Below are positions 8,849-17,098 of a stretch of DNA of 64,000 nt, one piece after another. The DNA is taken from contig UCIV01000033.1 in NCBI GenBank assembly GCA_900472575.1, positions 62,001 to 126,000 of the forward strand, written 5' to 3'. A model generated the notes under the pieces. The model was not told the DNA's origin. It made no database searches and saw only the letters and a program-made list of their open reading frames with translations. The translations under genes and the position numbers were made by a program. Each line of letters opens with the position of its first letter. The stretch's first letter is position 1. This DNA is from Hyphomicrobiales bacterium. GTDB lineage: Bacteria; Pseudomonadota; Alphaproteobacteria; Rhizobiales; Rhizobiaceae.

Positions 8849-10246
8849 ATGTCGAGTTCGCTCAACACGGTCGCAATCGAAAGCCGGGAAAGCTCGTGGG
8901 CGGGACATCTGCGCGCCACGTTTGCTCTTGGGATCCCGCTTGTCGGCGCGCAGTTGGCGCAGATGGCGATCCATACGACCGACGTCATCCTCGTTGGCTG
9001 GCTCGGTACCACGGAGCTTGCGTCCGTCGTTATCGCGACACAGGCGTTTTTCATTGTCTTCATCTTCGGCACGGGCTTTACCAGCGCCGTCATTCCGCTC
9101 GTTGCGCAGGCCCTCGGCCATAATGACAAGGTAGGTGTCAGGCGTGCGGTTCGCATGGGGCTTTGGGTCGTCATCGCCTATTGCGCCCTGATGGCGCCGA
9201 TCCTCTGGTTTTCCGAGCCGATCCTGCTTGCGCTCGGCCAGGCGCCGGATGTGGCGGCGAATGCCCAGGGTTATCTGCGCATCGCGCAATGGGGCATGTT
9301 CCCGGCGCTCGGCCTGTTCGCGATCCGCAGCTTCGTGACCGGGCTCGAGAAGGGCAGCATCGTTCTCTATGTCACGCTCGGAATGTTCGCGATGAACTTC
9401 GTGGTGGCCTATCTGACGATCTTCGGCCATTTCGGCGCACCTCGGCTTGGTATCTACGGTGCAGCCCTTGCGGCCGTCTGCGCCAATCTTACCGGCTTCA
9501 TCATCATCATCGCCTATGTGCAGATGCATGAAGCGACACGAGCCTACGAGATATTCGTGCGTTTCTGGCGCCCTGACTGGCCGATCATTCGCGAGGTACT
9601 TGTCCTCGGTCTTCCGATCAGCTTCACCATTCTCGCCGAAACCAGCCTGTTTGCGGCCGCATCGCTGCTGATGGGAATGATCGGCAAGCTGGAGCTTGCG
9701 GCCCATGGTATCGCGCTTCAACTGGCGTCGATCGCCTTCATGATCCCGCTGGGGCTGGCGCAGGTGGCGACCGTTCGTGTCGGACTTGCAAACGGTCGCG
9801 GTGATGATCTCGGGGTGAAACGGGCAGGGATCGCGGTTCTTGTCGTCAGCGTCGTTTTCGCGATCGTTGGCAGCATTCTTTATGCGGCGTTCCCGTTCTT
9901 CTGGGGGGGGCTGTTTCTGGATACGACTCAACACGATGCCGCTGCCGTGCTGGCGCTTGCCGCGCCGCTGATCGTGATTGCCGGGGCATTTCAGTTGGTC
10001 GATGGTCTGCAGGCAGTCGGCGCCGGGCTGCTGCGCGGTCTCAAGGATACGAAAATCCCGATGATCCTTGCGCTGATCGCCTATTGGCCGATCGGTTTCG
10101 TCTGCGCCTATGTCTTTGCCTTCCCGCTCGGTCTCGGCGGCAAGGGTGTCTGGTTCGGCTTCGTGCTGGGACTTGCCGCTGCCGCTATCTTCCTATGCGT
10201 TCGTTTCTGGATGCTGGTGAAGCGCCAAAAAGAAATGGCCCGCTGA
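8849..10246 (+). CDS. MATE family efflux transporter
   Basis: 465 residues, 12 hydrophobic helices, with LGIPLVGAQLAQMAIHTTDV at the N-terminus and the paired half-repeat LVLGLPISFTILAETSLFAA at mid-protein, as expected for the two MatE domains. Members exchange cations (Na+ or H+) for drugs or metabolites. Start is ATG 8849 with GAGG 6 bases upstream; an upstream extension to 8666 has no family character. The stop codon lies in the loop of a terminator hairpin. Convergent with carA. Confidence 0.88.
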   Translation: MSSSLNTVAIESRESSWAGHLRATFALGIPLVGAQLAQMAIHTTDVILVGWLGTTELASVVIATQAFFIVFIFGTGFTSAVIPLVAQALGHNDKVGVRRAVRMGLWVVIAYCALMAPILWFSEPILLALGQAPDVAANAQGYLRIAQWGMFPALGLFAIRSFVTGLEKGSIVLYVTLGMFAMNFVVAYLTIFGHFGAPRLGIYGAALAAVCANLTGFIIIIAYVQMHEATRAYEIFVRFWRPDWPIIREVLVLGLPISFTILAETSLFAAASLLMGMIGKLELAAHGIALQLASIAFMIPLGLAQVATVRVGLANGRGDDLGVKRAGIAVLVVSVVFAIVGSILYAAFPFFWGGLFLDTTQHDAAAVLALAAPLIVIAGAFQLVDGLQAVGAGLLRGLKDTKIPMILALIAYWPIGFVCAYVFAFPLGLGGKGVWFGFVLGLAAAAIFLCVRFWMLVKRQKEMAR

Positions 10247-10259
10247 AAGCGGGCCATTT
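10233..10259 (+). terminator. Bidirectional terminator overlapping the MATE stop codon
   Basis: Perfect 11-bp inverted repeat: AAATGGCCCGC, loop TGAAA, GCGGGCCATTT. The first three loop bases are the TGA stop of the MATE gene, so the left arm is coding sequence. A-rich sequence to the left and TTTGAAAG to the right allow it to serve both the MATE gene (+) and carA (-). Confidence 0.7.
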
Positions 10260-10282
10260 GAAAGTCTCAGGAAAACTGACGA

Positions 10283-11488
10283 TCAGCGTTCGGCGAGAGC
10301 CGGTTCGCCCTTCTTTTCGCGCACCAGATTGATGAAGCGGCGGAAGAGATAGTGGCTGTCCTGCGGGCCCGGCGAAGCTTCCGGGTGGTGCTGGACGGAG
10401 AAGACCGGCTTGCCGGAGAGGCGCAGGCCGCAATTGGTGCCGTCGAACAGCGAGATGTGAGTCTCTTCAACGCCTTGCGGCAGTGACTTCGAGTCGACTG
10501 CGAAGCCGTGGTTCATCGAAACGATTTCGACCTTGCCCGTCGTGTGGTCTTTGACCGGGTGGTTGGCGCCGTGATGGCCCTGATGCATCTTTTCGGTCTT
10601 GGCGCCGAGTGCGAGGCCGAGCATCTGGTGACCGAGGCAGATGCCGAAGGTCGGGATGTCGGTCTTGATGATCTCCTGGATCACCGGCACGGCGTATTCG
10701 CCGGTTGCAGCCGGATCGCCCGGGCCGTTCGACAGGAAGATGCCGTCCGGCTTCAGCGCCAGAATGTCTTCGGCGGAAGTCTGGGCCGGGACGATCGTGA
10801 CCTTGCAATCAAGGCCGGTGAACAGGCGCAGGATGTTGCGCTTGACGCCGTAGTCGATGCAGACGACGTGGTACTTCGCGTCTTCGGCCTTCAGTTCGCT
10901 ATAGCCTTCGTTCCAGACCCAGGGCTTTTCAGTCCACTGCGAGGACTGGCCGGATGTGGCTTCCTTGGCGAGGTCAAGGCCTTCCAGGCCGCTCCATGCC
11001 TTGGCTTCGGCTTTGAGCGCCTCGATGTCGAAGACGCCATTCGGGTCGTGGGCGATAACGGCATTCGGTGCGCCGTGTTCGCGGATCCAGGCGGTCAGCG
11101 CGCGGGTGTCGATGCCGGACAGGCCGATGACGCCGCGGCTCTTCAGCCAGCCATCGAGGTCCTTGGCTGCACGGTAGTTGGACGGGTCGGTGATGTCGGC
11201 CTTGAAGATCGTGCCGACGGCGCCGCGGCGTGCAGCCGGCGTCAGGTCTTCGATATCTTGGTCATTGGTGCCGATATTGCCGATATGCGGGAAGGTAAAG
11301 GTGACGATCTGGCCGAGATAGGATGGGTCCGTGAGGATTTCTTCGTAGCCGGTGAGCGCCGTGTTGAACACGACTTCCGCCGGAACCTTGCCGGTCGCGC
11401 CGATGCCGGTGCCTTCGATGACAGTGCCATCCGCAAGAACGAGGAGGGCGGTGGGCTTCTTAGGTGTCCAGGGAGCGGAGCCGGTCAT
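10283..11488 (-). CDS. carA: Carbamoyl-phosphate synthase small subunit
   Basis: 401 residues. The N-terminal CPSase small-chain domain (ALLVLADGTVIEGTG, VVFNTALTGYEEILTDPSY) is followed by a class I glutamine amidotransferase with nucleophile Cys in FGICLGHQMLGLALG and the His/Glu pair in VQHHPEASPGP. It hydrolyses glutamine and channels ammonia to CarB. Start is ATG 11488 (MTGSAPWTPKK) with AAGGA just upstream; the frame extends to 11545 but those residues are not family-like. Divergent from the YqeY-like gene. Confidence 0.97.
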   Translation of the reverse strand: MTGSAPWTPKKPTALLVLADGTVIEGTGIGATGKVPAEVVFNTALTGYEEILTDPSYLGQIVTFTFPHIGNIGTNDQDIEDLTPAARRGAVGTIFKADITDPSNYRAAKDLDGWLKSRGVIGLSGIDTRALTAWIREHGAPNAVIAHDPNGVFDIEALKAEAKAWSGLEGLDLAKEATSGQSSQWTEKPWVWNEGYSELKAEDAKYHVVCIDYGVKRNILRLFTGLDCKVTIVPAQTSAEDILALKPDGIFLSNGPGDPAATGEYAVPVIQEIIKTDIPTFGICLGHQMLGLALGAKTEKMHQGHHGANHPVKDHTTGKVEIVSMNHGFAVDSKSLPQGVEETHISLFDGTNCGLRLSGKPVFSVQHHPEASPGPQDSHYLFRRFINLVREKKGEPALAER

Positions 11489-11790
11489 GTCTATCCTTCT
11501 GACCCATCGTTCCCGTCTCGGCGAAGACAGGCTGCAGGGGTTCATGTTGTCGCAGAAAAGTGCGCAAGCGTCATCGCCGGCGGCTCTTCAATCCAAATGT
11601 CGTGCAGGTGCGGGAAAATAAACAAAGGCTAAGGCGCGGTCAATGTCATCCGTTAAAGAATCACCCTCAATCGCCGCGGTTCGGTGGGAAAAGATTGATC
11701 GGCCCCGTCGCCTGATCTATCACCGCCTTCAACGGCCCTCATTTGGGCGCTGCGGGACGTGTCGGCCCGCCATGACGGAGAATACTTCAG
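11489..11790. other. Divergent promoter region between carA and GatB/YqeY
   Basis: About 300 bases with no supported gene. It must carry promoters for carA (leftward) and the YqeY-like gene (rightward). I see no convincing attenuator, PyrR-type or arginine-responsive structure. Confidence 0.4.
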
Positions 11791-12243
11791 ATGATGCGCG
11801 AAAAGCTCACCGAATCCATGAAGGAAGCCATGAAGGCGAAGGACAGCCGCCGGCTTTCCACCGTTCGCCTGATCCAGAGCGCGGTCAAGGATCGCGACAT
11901 CGCCAATCGCGGCGTCGGCAAGGATGCTGCTACCGACGATGAAATCCTGCAGATCCTGCAAAAGATGGTGAAGCAGCGCGAAGAGTCGGCCAAGATCTAT
12001 GAGGATGCGGGCCGCGCCGAGCTTGCCAGCCAGGAGCGCGAAGAAATCGATGTGCTCAAGACGTTCATGCCGGAGCAGCTTTCCGACGAGAAGGTCGGCG
12101 AGATCGTTGCGGCCGTCGTCGCCGAAATCGGCGCTGCCGGGATGAAGGACATGGGCAAGGTCATGGCCATTCTGCGCGAGCGTTATGCCGGTCAGATGGA
12201 TTTCGCCAAGGCTTCCGGCGTCATCAAGGCGAAGCTGAGCTAA
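11791..12243 (+). CDS. GatB/YqeY domain protein
   Basis: 150 residues, the normal length of stand-alone YqeY proteins. KAKDSRRLSTVRLIQSAVKD, LQKMVKQREESAKIYEDAGR and a C-terminal GKVMAILRERYAGQMDFAKA match the family, which shares its fold with the tRNA-binding tail of GatB. Its role is unclear, probably linked to tRNA or ribosome function. The position upstream of dnaG and rpoD is conserved across Rhizobiales. The first two codons are both ATG (11791, 11794). Confidence 0.9.
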   Translation: MMREKLTESMKEAMKAKDSRRLSTVRLIQSAVKDRDIANRGVGKDAATDDEILQILQKMVKQREESAKIYEDAGRAELASQEREEIDVLKTFMPEQLSDEKVGEIVAAVVAEIGAAGMKDMGKVMAILRERYAGQMDFAKASGVIKAKLS

Positions 12244-12375
12244 GGGCGGCGCTGCCGTATCGAGGTATCGCGGCGCCTGTGGGCGCCGCAATCGTTTTTA
12301 CAAAGGGCTGTGAATACCGGGCAAGAAACATCTTGGCCGTGGTGCAGCCCGTGACTTCCGCCTATATGAGTAGAC

Positions 12376-14394
12376 ATGCGCTTTTCAAATACGTTCCTAG
12401 ACGAGATACGCGACCGCGTGCTGATCTCCACCGTGATCGGCAGACGTGTGACGTGGGATCGGCGCAAGACGAATGTGTCACGCGGGGATTATTGGGCCTG
12501 CTGCCCGTTCCATGGCGAGAAAAGCCCGAGCTTTCATTGCGAGGACCGCAAGGGTCGGTATCACTGCTTCGGTTGCGGTGTATCGGGTGATCATTTCCGT
12601 TTCCTGACAGATCTCGAAGGGCTGAATTTCCCGGAAGCCGTGCAGCAGATCGCCGATCTTGCCGGCGTTGCCATGCCGCAGCCTGATCCGCAGATGGAGA
12701 AGCGCGAGAAGGAGCGGACCTCGCTGCAGGACGTCATGGAAATGGCGACGCTCTATTTTCAGGATCAGTTGCAGAGCGCCAATGGCGCTAAGGCGAGAGC
12801 CTATCTTCGTGATCGCGGATTGACCGGTCGGACGATCGAGACGTTCCGTCTTGGCTATGCGCCCGAAAGCCGCAATGCCCTTAAAGAATATCTTGCGGGC
12901 AAGGGCGTGCCGAAGGAGCAGATCGAGGCTTGCGGCCTCGTGCGCCACGGGTCGGATATTCCTGTCTCCTACGACTATTTCCGTGATCGCATCATGTTCC
13001 CGATCCTGTCGTCGCGCGAGAAGGTTATTGCCTTCGGCGGCCGTGCCATGGCTGCGGATGCGATGGCGAAATACATGAACTCGCCGGATACCGAACTCTT
13101 TCACAAGGGACAGGTGCTCTACAATTTTGCGCGTGCAAGACGGGCAGCGCAGGCGGCAGGTGACCGGAAGCAGAGCGGCGCGCTGATTGCCGTCGAAGGC
13201 TATATGGACGTGATCGCGCTTTATCAGGCGGGCGTCGAAAATGCTGTCGCGCCGCTCGGCACGGCGCTGACGGAAAACCAGCTCGATCTTCTCTGGAAGG
13301 TAAGTCCGCAGCCGGTACTCTGCTTCGATGGCGATGGCGCCGGTATCCGCGCGGCCAATCGTGCGGCTGATCTTGCCTTGCCGGCGATCAAGCCCGGAAA
13401 ATCGGTCAGTTTCGCGCTTCTTCCCGATGGCAAGGATCCGGACGATCTGGTGAAAAACGAGGGCAGGGAGCCATTCGACAGGGTTCTGTCGGAGGCGCGA
13501 CCGCTTGTCGACATGATCTGGCAGCGGGAGACCGCGGGCTCCGTATTCGATACGCCTGAGCGGCGGGCGGAGCTTGATGCCCGGTTGAAGCAGATCATCT
13601 CGGTGATCGGCGATGAGAGTGTGCGCTATCACTACCAGCAGGATATTCGCGGCAGGCTCGGTTCCTTTTTCAGCCAGTCGGGCGGGGCAGGTGGTGAGCG
13701 TCGCCAGAATTTTCAGCGCAACAATAATGCCGGACCGGGGCGCAAGGGTGGGCGCGGCGGAGCGCCGCAGGGCGGATCGGTGGTGGCCGGCGCGATGATC
13801 GAAAGCGGCACGGCCGGAAGCGCCCGGCTGAACCAGATGCTGAAGCTTTCGTCCCAGGCGCGCCCTGCGTTGCGCGAAACCGTGCTGGCGCTGACGATCG
13901 CAAACCATCCGCAATTGCTGCTCGACGAATATGACGAGATTTCGTCTGTCGATTTCGAAAACAAGGATCTGCAGCGGTTTTGGTCATCGCTGCTCTCGAT
14001 TGTCGGTCAACTCGGGACAAAGCTCTCTGTTGAGGCGGTTCGTGAAGGGCTTGTCGCTGAAGGATTTTCCGATCTGCTTTCGGCCATGACCCAGCAGGTG
14101 CGCAACGCCCGGCTCTGGACGGCGACGGAGGAGGCCGACCCGCAGGATGCCTTGCACGCTTATCGGCAGACACGGGCGCTGCATTCGCGCAACAAGGAAC
14201 TCCGATTGCAGAAAATGGAACTGCGGCGCGAAATCGAGGAATTGACCGCTGACGAGGAGGAGCGCGGCGAAATTCTCTTGAGGGCGCTTTTGGAGATCCA
14301 GAACGAAATCACCCGGCTTGAGGCGCAGGAGGCAATCATTGACGGTTTCGGCGTTCTTTCCGGGCGGGTCAAAGGCGCTGCGGTCAGCCATTGA
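12376..14394 (+). CDS. dnaG: DNA primase
   Basis: 672 residues. The N-terminal CHC2 zinc finger is visible in CCPFHGEKSPSFHC and YHCFGCGVSGD. The catalytic core includes AFGGRAM, the Toprim motifs AVEGYMDVIALYQAGV and FDGDGAGIRAANRA (DxD metal site), and a long C-terminal helicase-binding region after a low-complexity glycine/arginine linker near 425-465. It synthesises RNA primers at the replication fork. It is followed by rpoD, as in the macromolecular-synthesis arrangement of many proteobacteria, but 480 bases separate them, so rpoD has its own promoter. Confidence 0.97.
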   Translation: MRFSNTFLDEIRDRVLISTVIGRRVTWDRRKTNVSRGDYWACCPFHGEKSPSFHCEDRKGRYHCFGCGVSGDHFRFLTDLEGLNFPEAVQQIADLAGVAMPQPDPQMEKREKERTSLQDVMEMATLYFQDQLQSANGAKARAYLRDRGLTGRTIETFRLGYAPESRNALKEYLAGKGVPKEQIEACGLVRHGSDIPVSYDYFRDRIMFPILSSREKVIAFGGRAMAADAMAKYMNSPDTELFHKGQVLYNFARARRAAQAAGDRKQSGALIAVEGYMDVIALYQAGVENAVAPLGTALTENQLDLLWKVSPQPVLCFDGDGAGIRAANRAADLALPAIKPGKSVSFALLPDGKDPDDLVKNEGREPFDRVLSEARPLVDMIWQRETAGSVFDTPERRAELDARLKQIISVIGDESVRYHYQQDIRGRLGSFFSQSGGAGGERRQNFQRNNNAGPGRKGGRGGAPQGGSVVAGAMIESGTAGSARLNQMLKLSSQARPALRETVLALTIANHPQLLLDEYDEISSVDFENKDLQRFWSSLLSIVGQLGTKLSVEAVREGLVAEGFSDLLSAMTQQVRNARLWTATEEADPQDALHAYRQTRALHSRNKELRLQKMELRREIEELTADEEERGEILLRALLEIQNEITRLEAQEAIIDGFGVLSGRVKGAAVSH

Positions 14395-14875
14395 TTGTCA
14401 GGAAGACTGTGGAGGCGGTAATAGCTGATGCAAAATTGCCGAGGTTTGCTGATTTATCCAGTTTTTTCCTCTGACGCGGTTTCGCACGCTTGCGTTTTGA
14501 TCAACCCTTGTCTTATGGGAAAACCTGCCTACATACTCGACGAAACTGGTGAACATGCCTGGCACGGGCAGGTGTAACGCGTCTTTTTCCAATTTTCCGG
14601 TGTAAATGTCGGGGAAAAGCTTGACGGATCGTTAATTTGTGGGAATCACCATTTCAAGGCAAGTTAGGCGGATTAGGGCAGTTGTGTCGGTGCTACCGGC
14701 AATCCGAGACATATGGTCTTTGCAAGGCCGTCGTCTGTGGTAATTCGGAATTAAAGGTCATTCCGTTACGAGTGGGCAAGTGATTCGCGGTTAGGGTATG
14801 AAGCCTTCAACCGCCAGCCATCAACGTGGCCCATCTGGTGCGGCGCAGTGGCGTTCAGGGAAAGTGACGAAATAC
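14395..14875. other. Long dnaG-rpoD intergenic / rpoD leader region
   Basis: About 480 bases without a supported gene. It presumably carries the rpoD promoter or promoters. TTGACG at 14621-14626 is a candidate -35 element, but the base run 17 positions downstream (AATCAC) is a poor -10. The frame of rpoD is open upstream to an ATG at 14798, which does not resemble RpoD. Confidence 0.4.
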
Positions 14876-16936
14876 ATGGCAACAAAAGTCAAAGAAAACG
14901 AAGAAGCCGAGAACGAACGCGAAGCCTCGCATGACGGTCCGCTTCTCGATCTTTCTGATGACGCGGTCAAGAAGATGATCAAGGCCGCGAAAAAACGCGG
15001 CTATGTGACCATGGACGAGCTGAATTCGGTTCTGCCTTCGGAGGAAGTAACCTCCGAGCAGATCGAAGACACGATGGCGATGCTGTCCGACATGGGCATC
15101 AACGTGGTCGAGGACGAGGAGGCCGAGGACGGCGCCAGTCGCGACGACGATGACAGCTCCGATGGCGACGACAACGAAAGCGAAAGTGGCGAACTGACAA
15201 CGTCCGGTGGCACCGCCGTCGCGACTGTCAAGAAGAAAGAGCCGACCGACCGAACCGACGATCCGGTGCGCATGTATCTGCGCGAGATGGGATCGGTCGA
15301 GCTTCTGTCGCGCGAAGGCGAAATCGCGATTGCGAAGCGCATCGAGGCCGGCCGCGAAACCATGATCGGTGGCCTCTGCGAAAGCCCGCTGACCTTCCAG
15401 GCATTGATCATCTGGCGCGACGAACTCAACGAGGGCACGACGCTGCTGCGCGAGATCATCGATCTCGAAACGACCTATTCCGGTCCGGAAGCCAAGGCGG
15501 CGCCGCAGTTCCAGAGCCCGGAAAAGATCGAGGCCGACCGCAAGGCTGCCGAAGAGAAGGAAAAGAGCCGCAAGGCCCGCATGTCTGCTGCCAATGACGA
15601 CGATATCACGTCGGTCGGCGGCGATATGCCGATGGAGGAAGAGGAAGAGGACGACGATGAGTCGAGCCTGTCCCTTGCTGCCATGGAAGCGGAACTGCGT
15701 CCGCAGGTCATGGAAACGCTCGACCTGATCGCCGACACCTACAAGAAGCTGCGCAAGCTTCAGGACCAGCAGGTTGAGGCGCATCTCTCCTGTTCGGGCA
15801 CGCTGTCCTCTGGCCAGGAGAAGCGCTACAAGGAGCTGAAGGACGAGCTGATCACGGCAGTTAAGTCACTGTCGCTCAACCAGAACCGCGTCGATTCTTT
15901 GGTTGAGCAGCTCTACGACATTTCCAAGCGCCTGATGCAGAATGAAGGTCGTCTGCTGCGTCTTGCCGAATCCTATGGCGTCAAGCGCGACAGCTTCCTT
16001 GAGCAGTATCAGGGTGCCGAGCTCGATCCGAACTGGATGGAATCGATCGGCAATCTTGCAGCCAAGGGCTGGAAGGAATTCGCCAAAGCCGAGACCCGCA
16101 CGATTTCGGATATCCGTTCGGAGATCCAGAACCTTGCGACTGAAACCGGCATTTCCGTTGCCGAATTCCGTCGCATCGTGTCGATGGTGCAGAAGGGCGA
16201 GCGTGAAGCGCGTATCGCCAAGAAGGAAATGGTCGAAGCCAACCTTCGCCTCGTCATCTCGATCGCGAAAAAGTACACGAACCGTGGCCTGCAGTTCCTC
16301 GACCTCATTCAGGAAGGCAATATCGGCCTGATGAAGGCGGTCGACAAGTTCGAGTATCGCCGCGGTTACAAGTTCTCGACCTATGCGACCTGGTGGATCC
16401 GTCAGGCGATCACCCGTTCTATCGCGGACCAGGCCCGCACGATCCGTATTCCGGTGCATATGATCGAAACGATCAACAAGATCGTTCGTACCTCGCGCCA
16501 GATGCTGCACGAGATCGGCCGCGAGCCGACGCCGGAAGAGCTGGCCGAGAAGCTGGCCATGCCGCTCGAGAAGGTCCGCAAGGTGCTGAAAATCGCCAAG
16601 GAGCCGATCTCGCTCGAAACCCCGGTGGGTGACGAAGAAGATTCGCATCTCGGTGACTTCATCGAGGACAAGAATGCGCTTCTGCCGATCGACGCCGCCA
16701 TCCAGGCGAACCTGCGCGAGACGACGACCCGCGTTCTGGCCTCGCTCACCCCGCGTGAAGAACGCGTGCTGCGTATGCGTTTCGGCATTGGCATGAACAC
16801 GGACCATACCCTGGAAGAAGTCGGCCAGCAGTTCTCGGTTACCCGTGAACGTATCCGTCAGATCGAAGCCAAGGCGCTCCGGAAACTCAAGCATCCGAGC
16901 CGCTCCAGGAAGCTCAGGAGCTTCCTGGACAGCTAG
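14876..16936 (+). CDS. rpoD: RNA polymerase primary sigma factor (sigma-70)
   Basis: 686 residues. Region 1.1 starts MATKVKENEEAENE, followed by an acidic insert (about 75-110) and region 1.2 (DPVRMYLREMGSVELLSREG). A large non-conserved region (about 170-420) contains a run of glutamate/aspartate. Regions 2.1-2.4 are clear (IQEGNIGLMKAVDKFEYRRG, FSTYATWWIRQAITR), then 3 and 4.2 (VTRERIRQIEAKALRKLKHP). Start is ATG 14876; the frame opens at 14798 but those 26 residues are not conserved. A second copy of the last eight residues follows the stop. Confidence 0.97.
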   Translation: MATKVKENEEAENEREASHDGPLLDLSDDAVKKMIKAAKKRGYVTMDELNSVLPSEEVTSEQIEDTMAMLSDMGINVVEDEEAEDGASRDDDDSSDGDDNESESGELTTSGGTAVATVKKKEPTDRTDDPVRMYLREMGSVELLSREGEIAIAKRIEAGRETMIGGLCESPLTFQALIIWRDELNEGTTLLREIIDLETTYSGPEAKAAPQFQSPEKIEADRKAAEEKEKSRKARMSAANDDDITSVGGDMPMEEEEEDDDESSLSLAAMEAELRPQVMETLDLIADTYKKLRKLQDQQVEAHLSCSGTLSSGQEKRYKELKDELITAVKSLSLNQNRVDSLVEQLYDISKRLMQNEGRLLRLAESYGVKRDSFLEQYQGAELDPNWMESIGNLAAKGWKEFAKAETRTISDIRSEIQNLATETGISVAEFRRIVSMVQKGEREARIAKKEMVEANLRLVISIAKKYTNRGLQFLDLIQEGNIGLMKAVDKFEYRRGYKFSTYATWWIRQAITRSIADQARTIRIPVHMIETINKIVRTSRQMLHEIGREPTPEELAEKLAMPLEKVRKVLKIAKEPISLETPVGDEEDSHLGDFIEDKNALLPIDAAIQANLRETTTRVLASLTPREERVLRMRFGIGMNTDHTLEEVGQQFSVTRERIRQIEAKALRKLKHPSRSRKLRSFLDS

Positions 16937-16972
16937 CCCTGGGGCAAGCTGCGGTCGTTCCTCGACAGCTAA
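16937..16972 (+). repeat. Recoded duplicate of the RpoD C-terminus
   Basis: Immediately after the rpoD TAG, in the same frame, come 11 codons reading PWGKLRSFLDS and then TAA. The last eight residues repeat the RpoD end KLRSFLDS (codons from 16910). The two 27-base stretches differ at 7 positions and every difference is synonymous, including TAG versus TAA. Confidence 0.7.
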
Positions 16973-17007
16973 GGCTTTCGGAACGGTCTTCAACTTATCG
17001 GCATATT

Positions 17008-17042
17008 GCCCGGCAGATGAAAGTCTGCCGGGCTTTTTGTTG
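17008..17042 (+). terminator. rpoD rho-independent terminator
   Basis: Perfect 10-bp stem GCCCGGCAGA / TCTGCCGGGC, loop TGAAAG, followed by TTTTTGTTGTT. It lies 70 bases after the rpoD stop, beyond the duplicated tail. Confidence 0.85.
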
Positions 17043-17098
17043 TTCGCGATGTGCCGCAGGGACTTCATACCGCCGTTCTTTCATCCTACATCGGTGGC

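Noticed and set aside
12478..13914. 478-codon minus-strand frame inside dnaG, and similar long frames opposite other genes (8834-9934, 15866-17068, 28418-29578, 35518-36726, 51358-52647)
   Set aside because: Antisense frames in G+C-rich genes are kept open by codon bias. They show no motifs, have Arg/His/Asp-rich random composition, and the opposite strand encodes well-known proteins.
14798..14875. 26-residue N-terminal extension of RpoD from ATG 14798
   Set aside because: Residues before MATKVKENEE do not match known rhizobial RpoD starts, so ATG 14876 is used.
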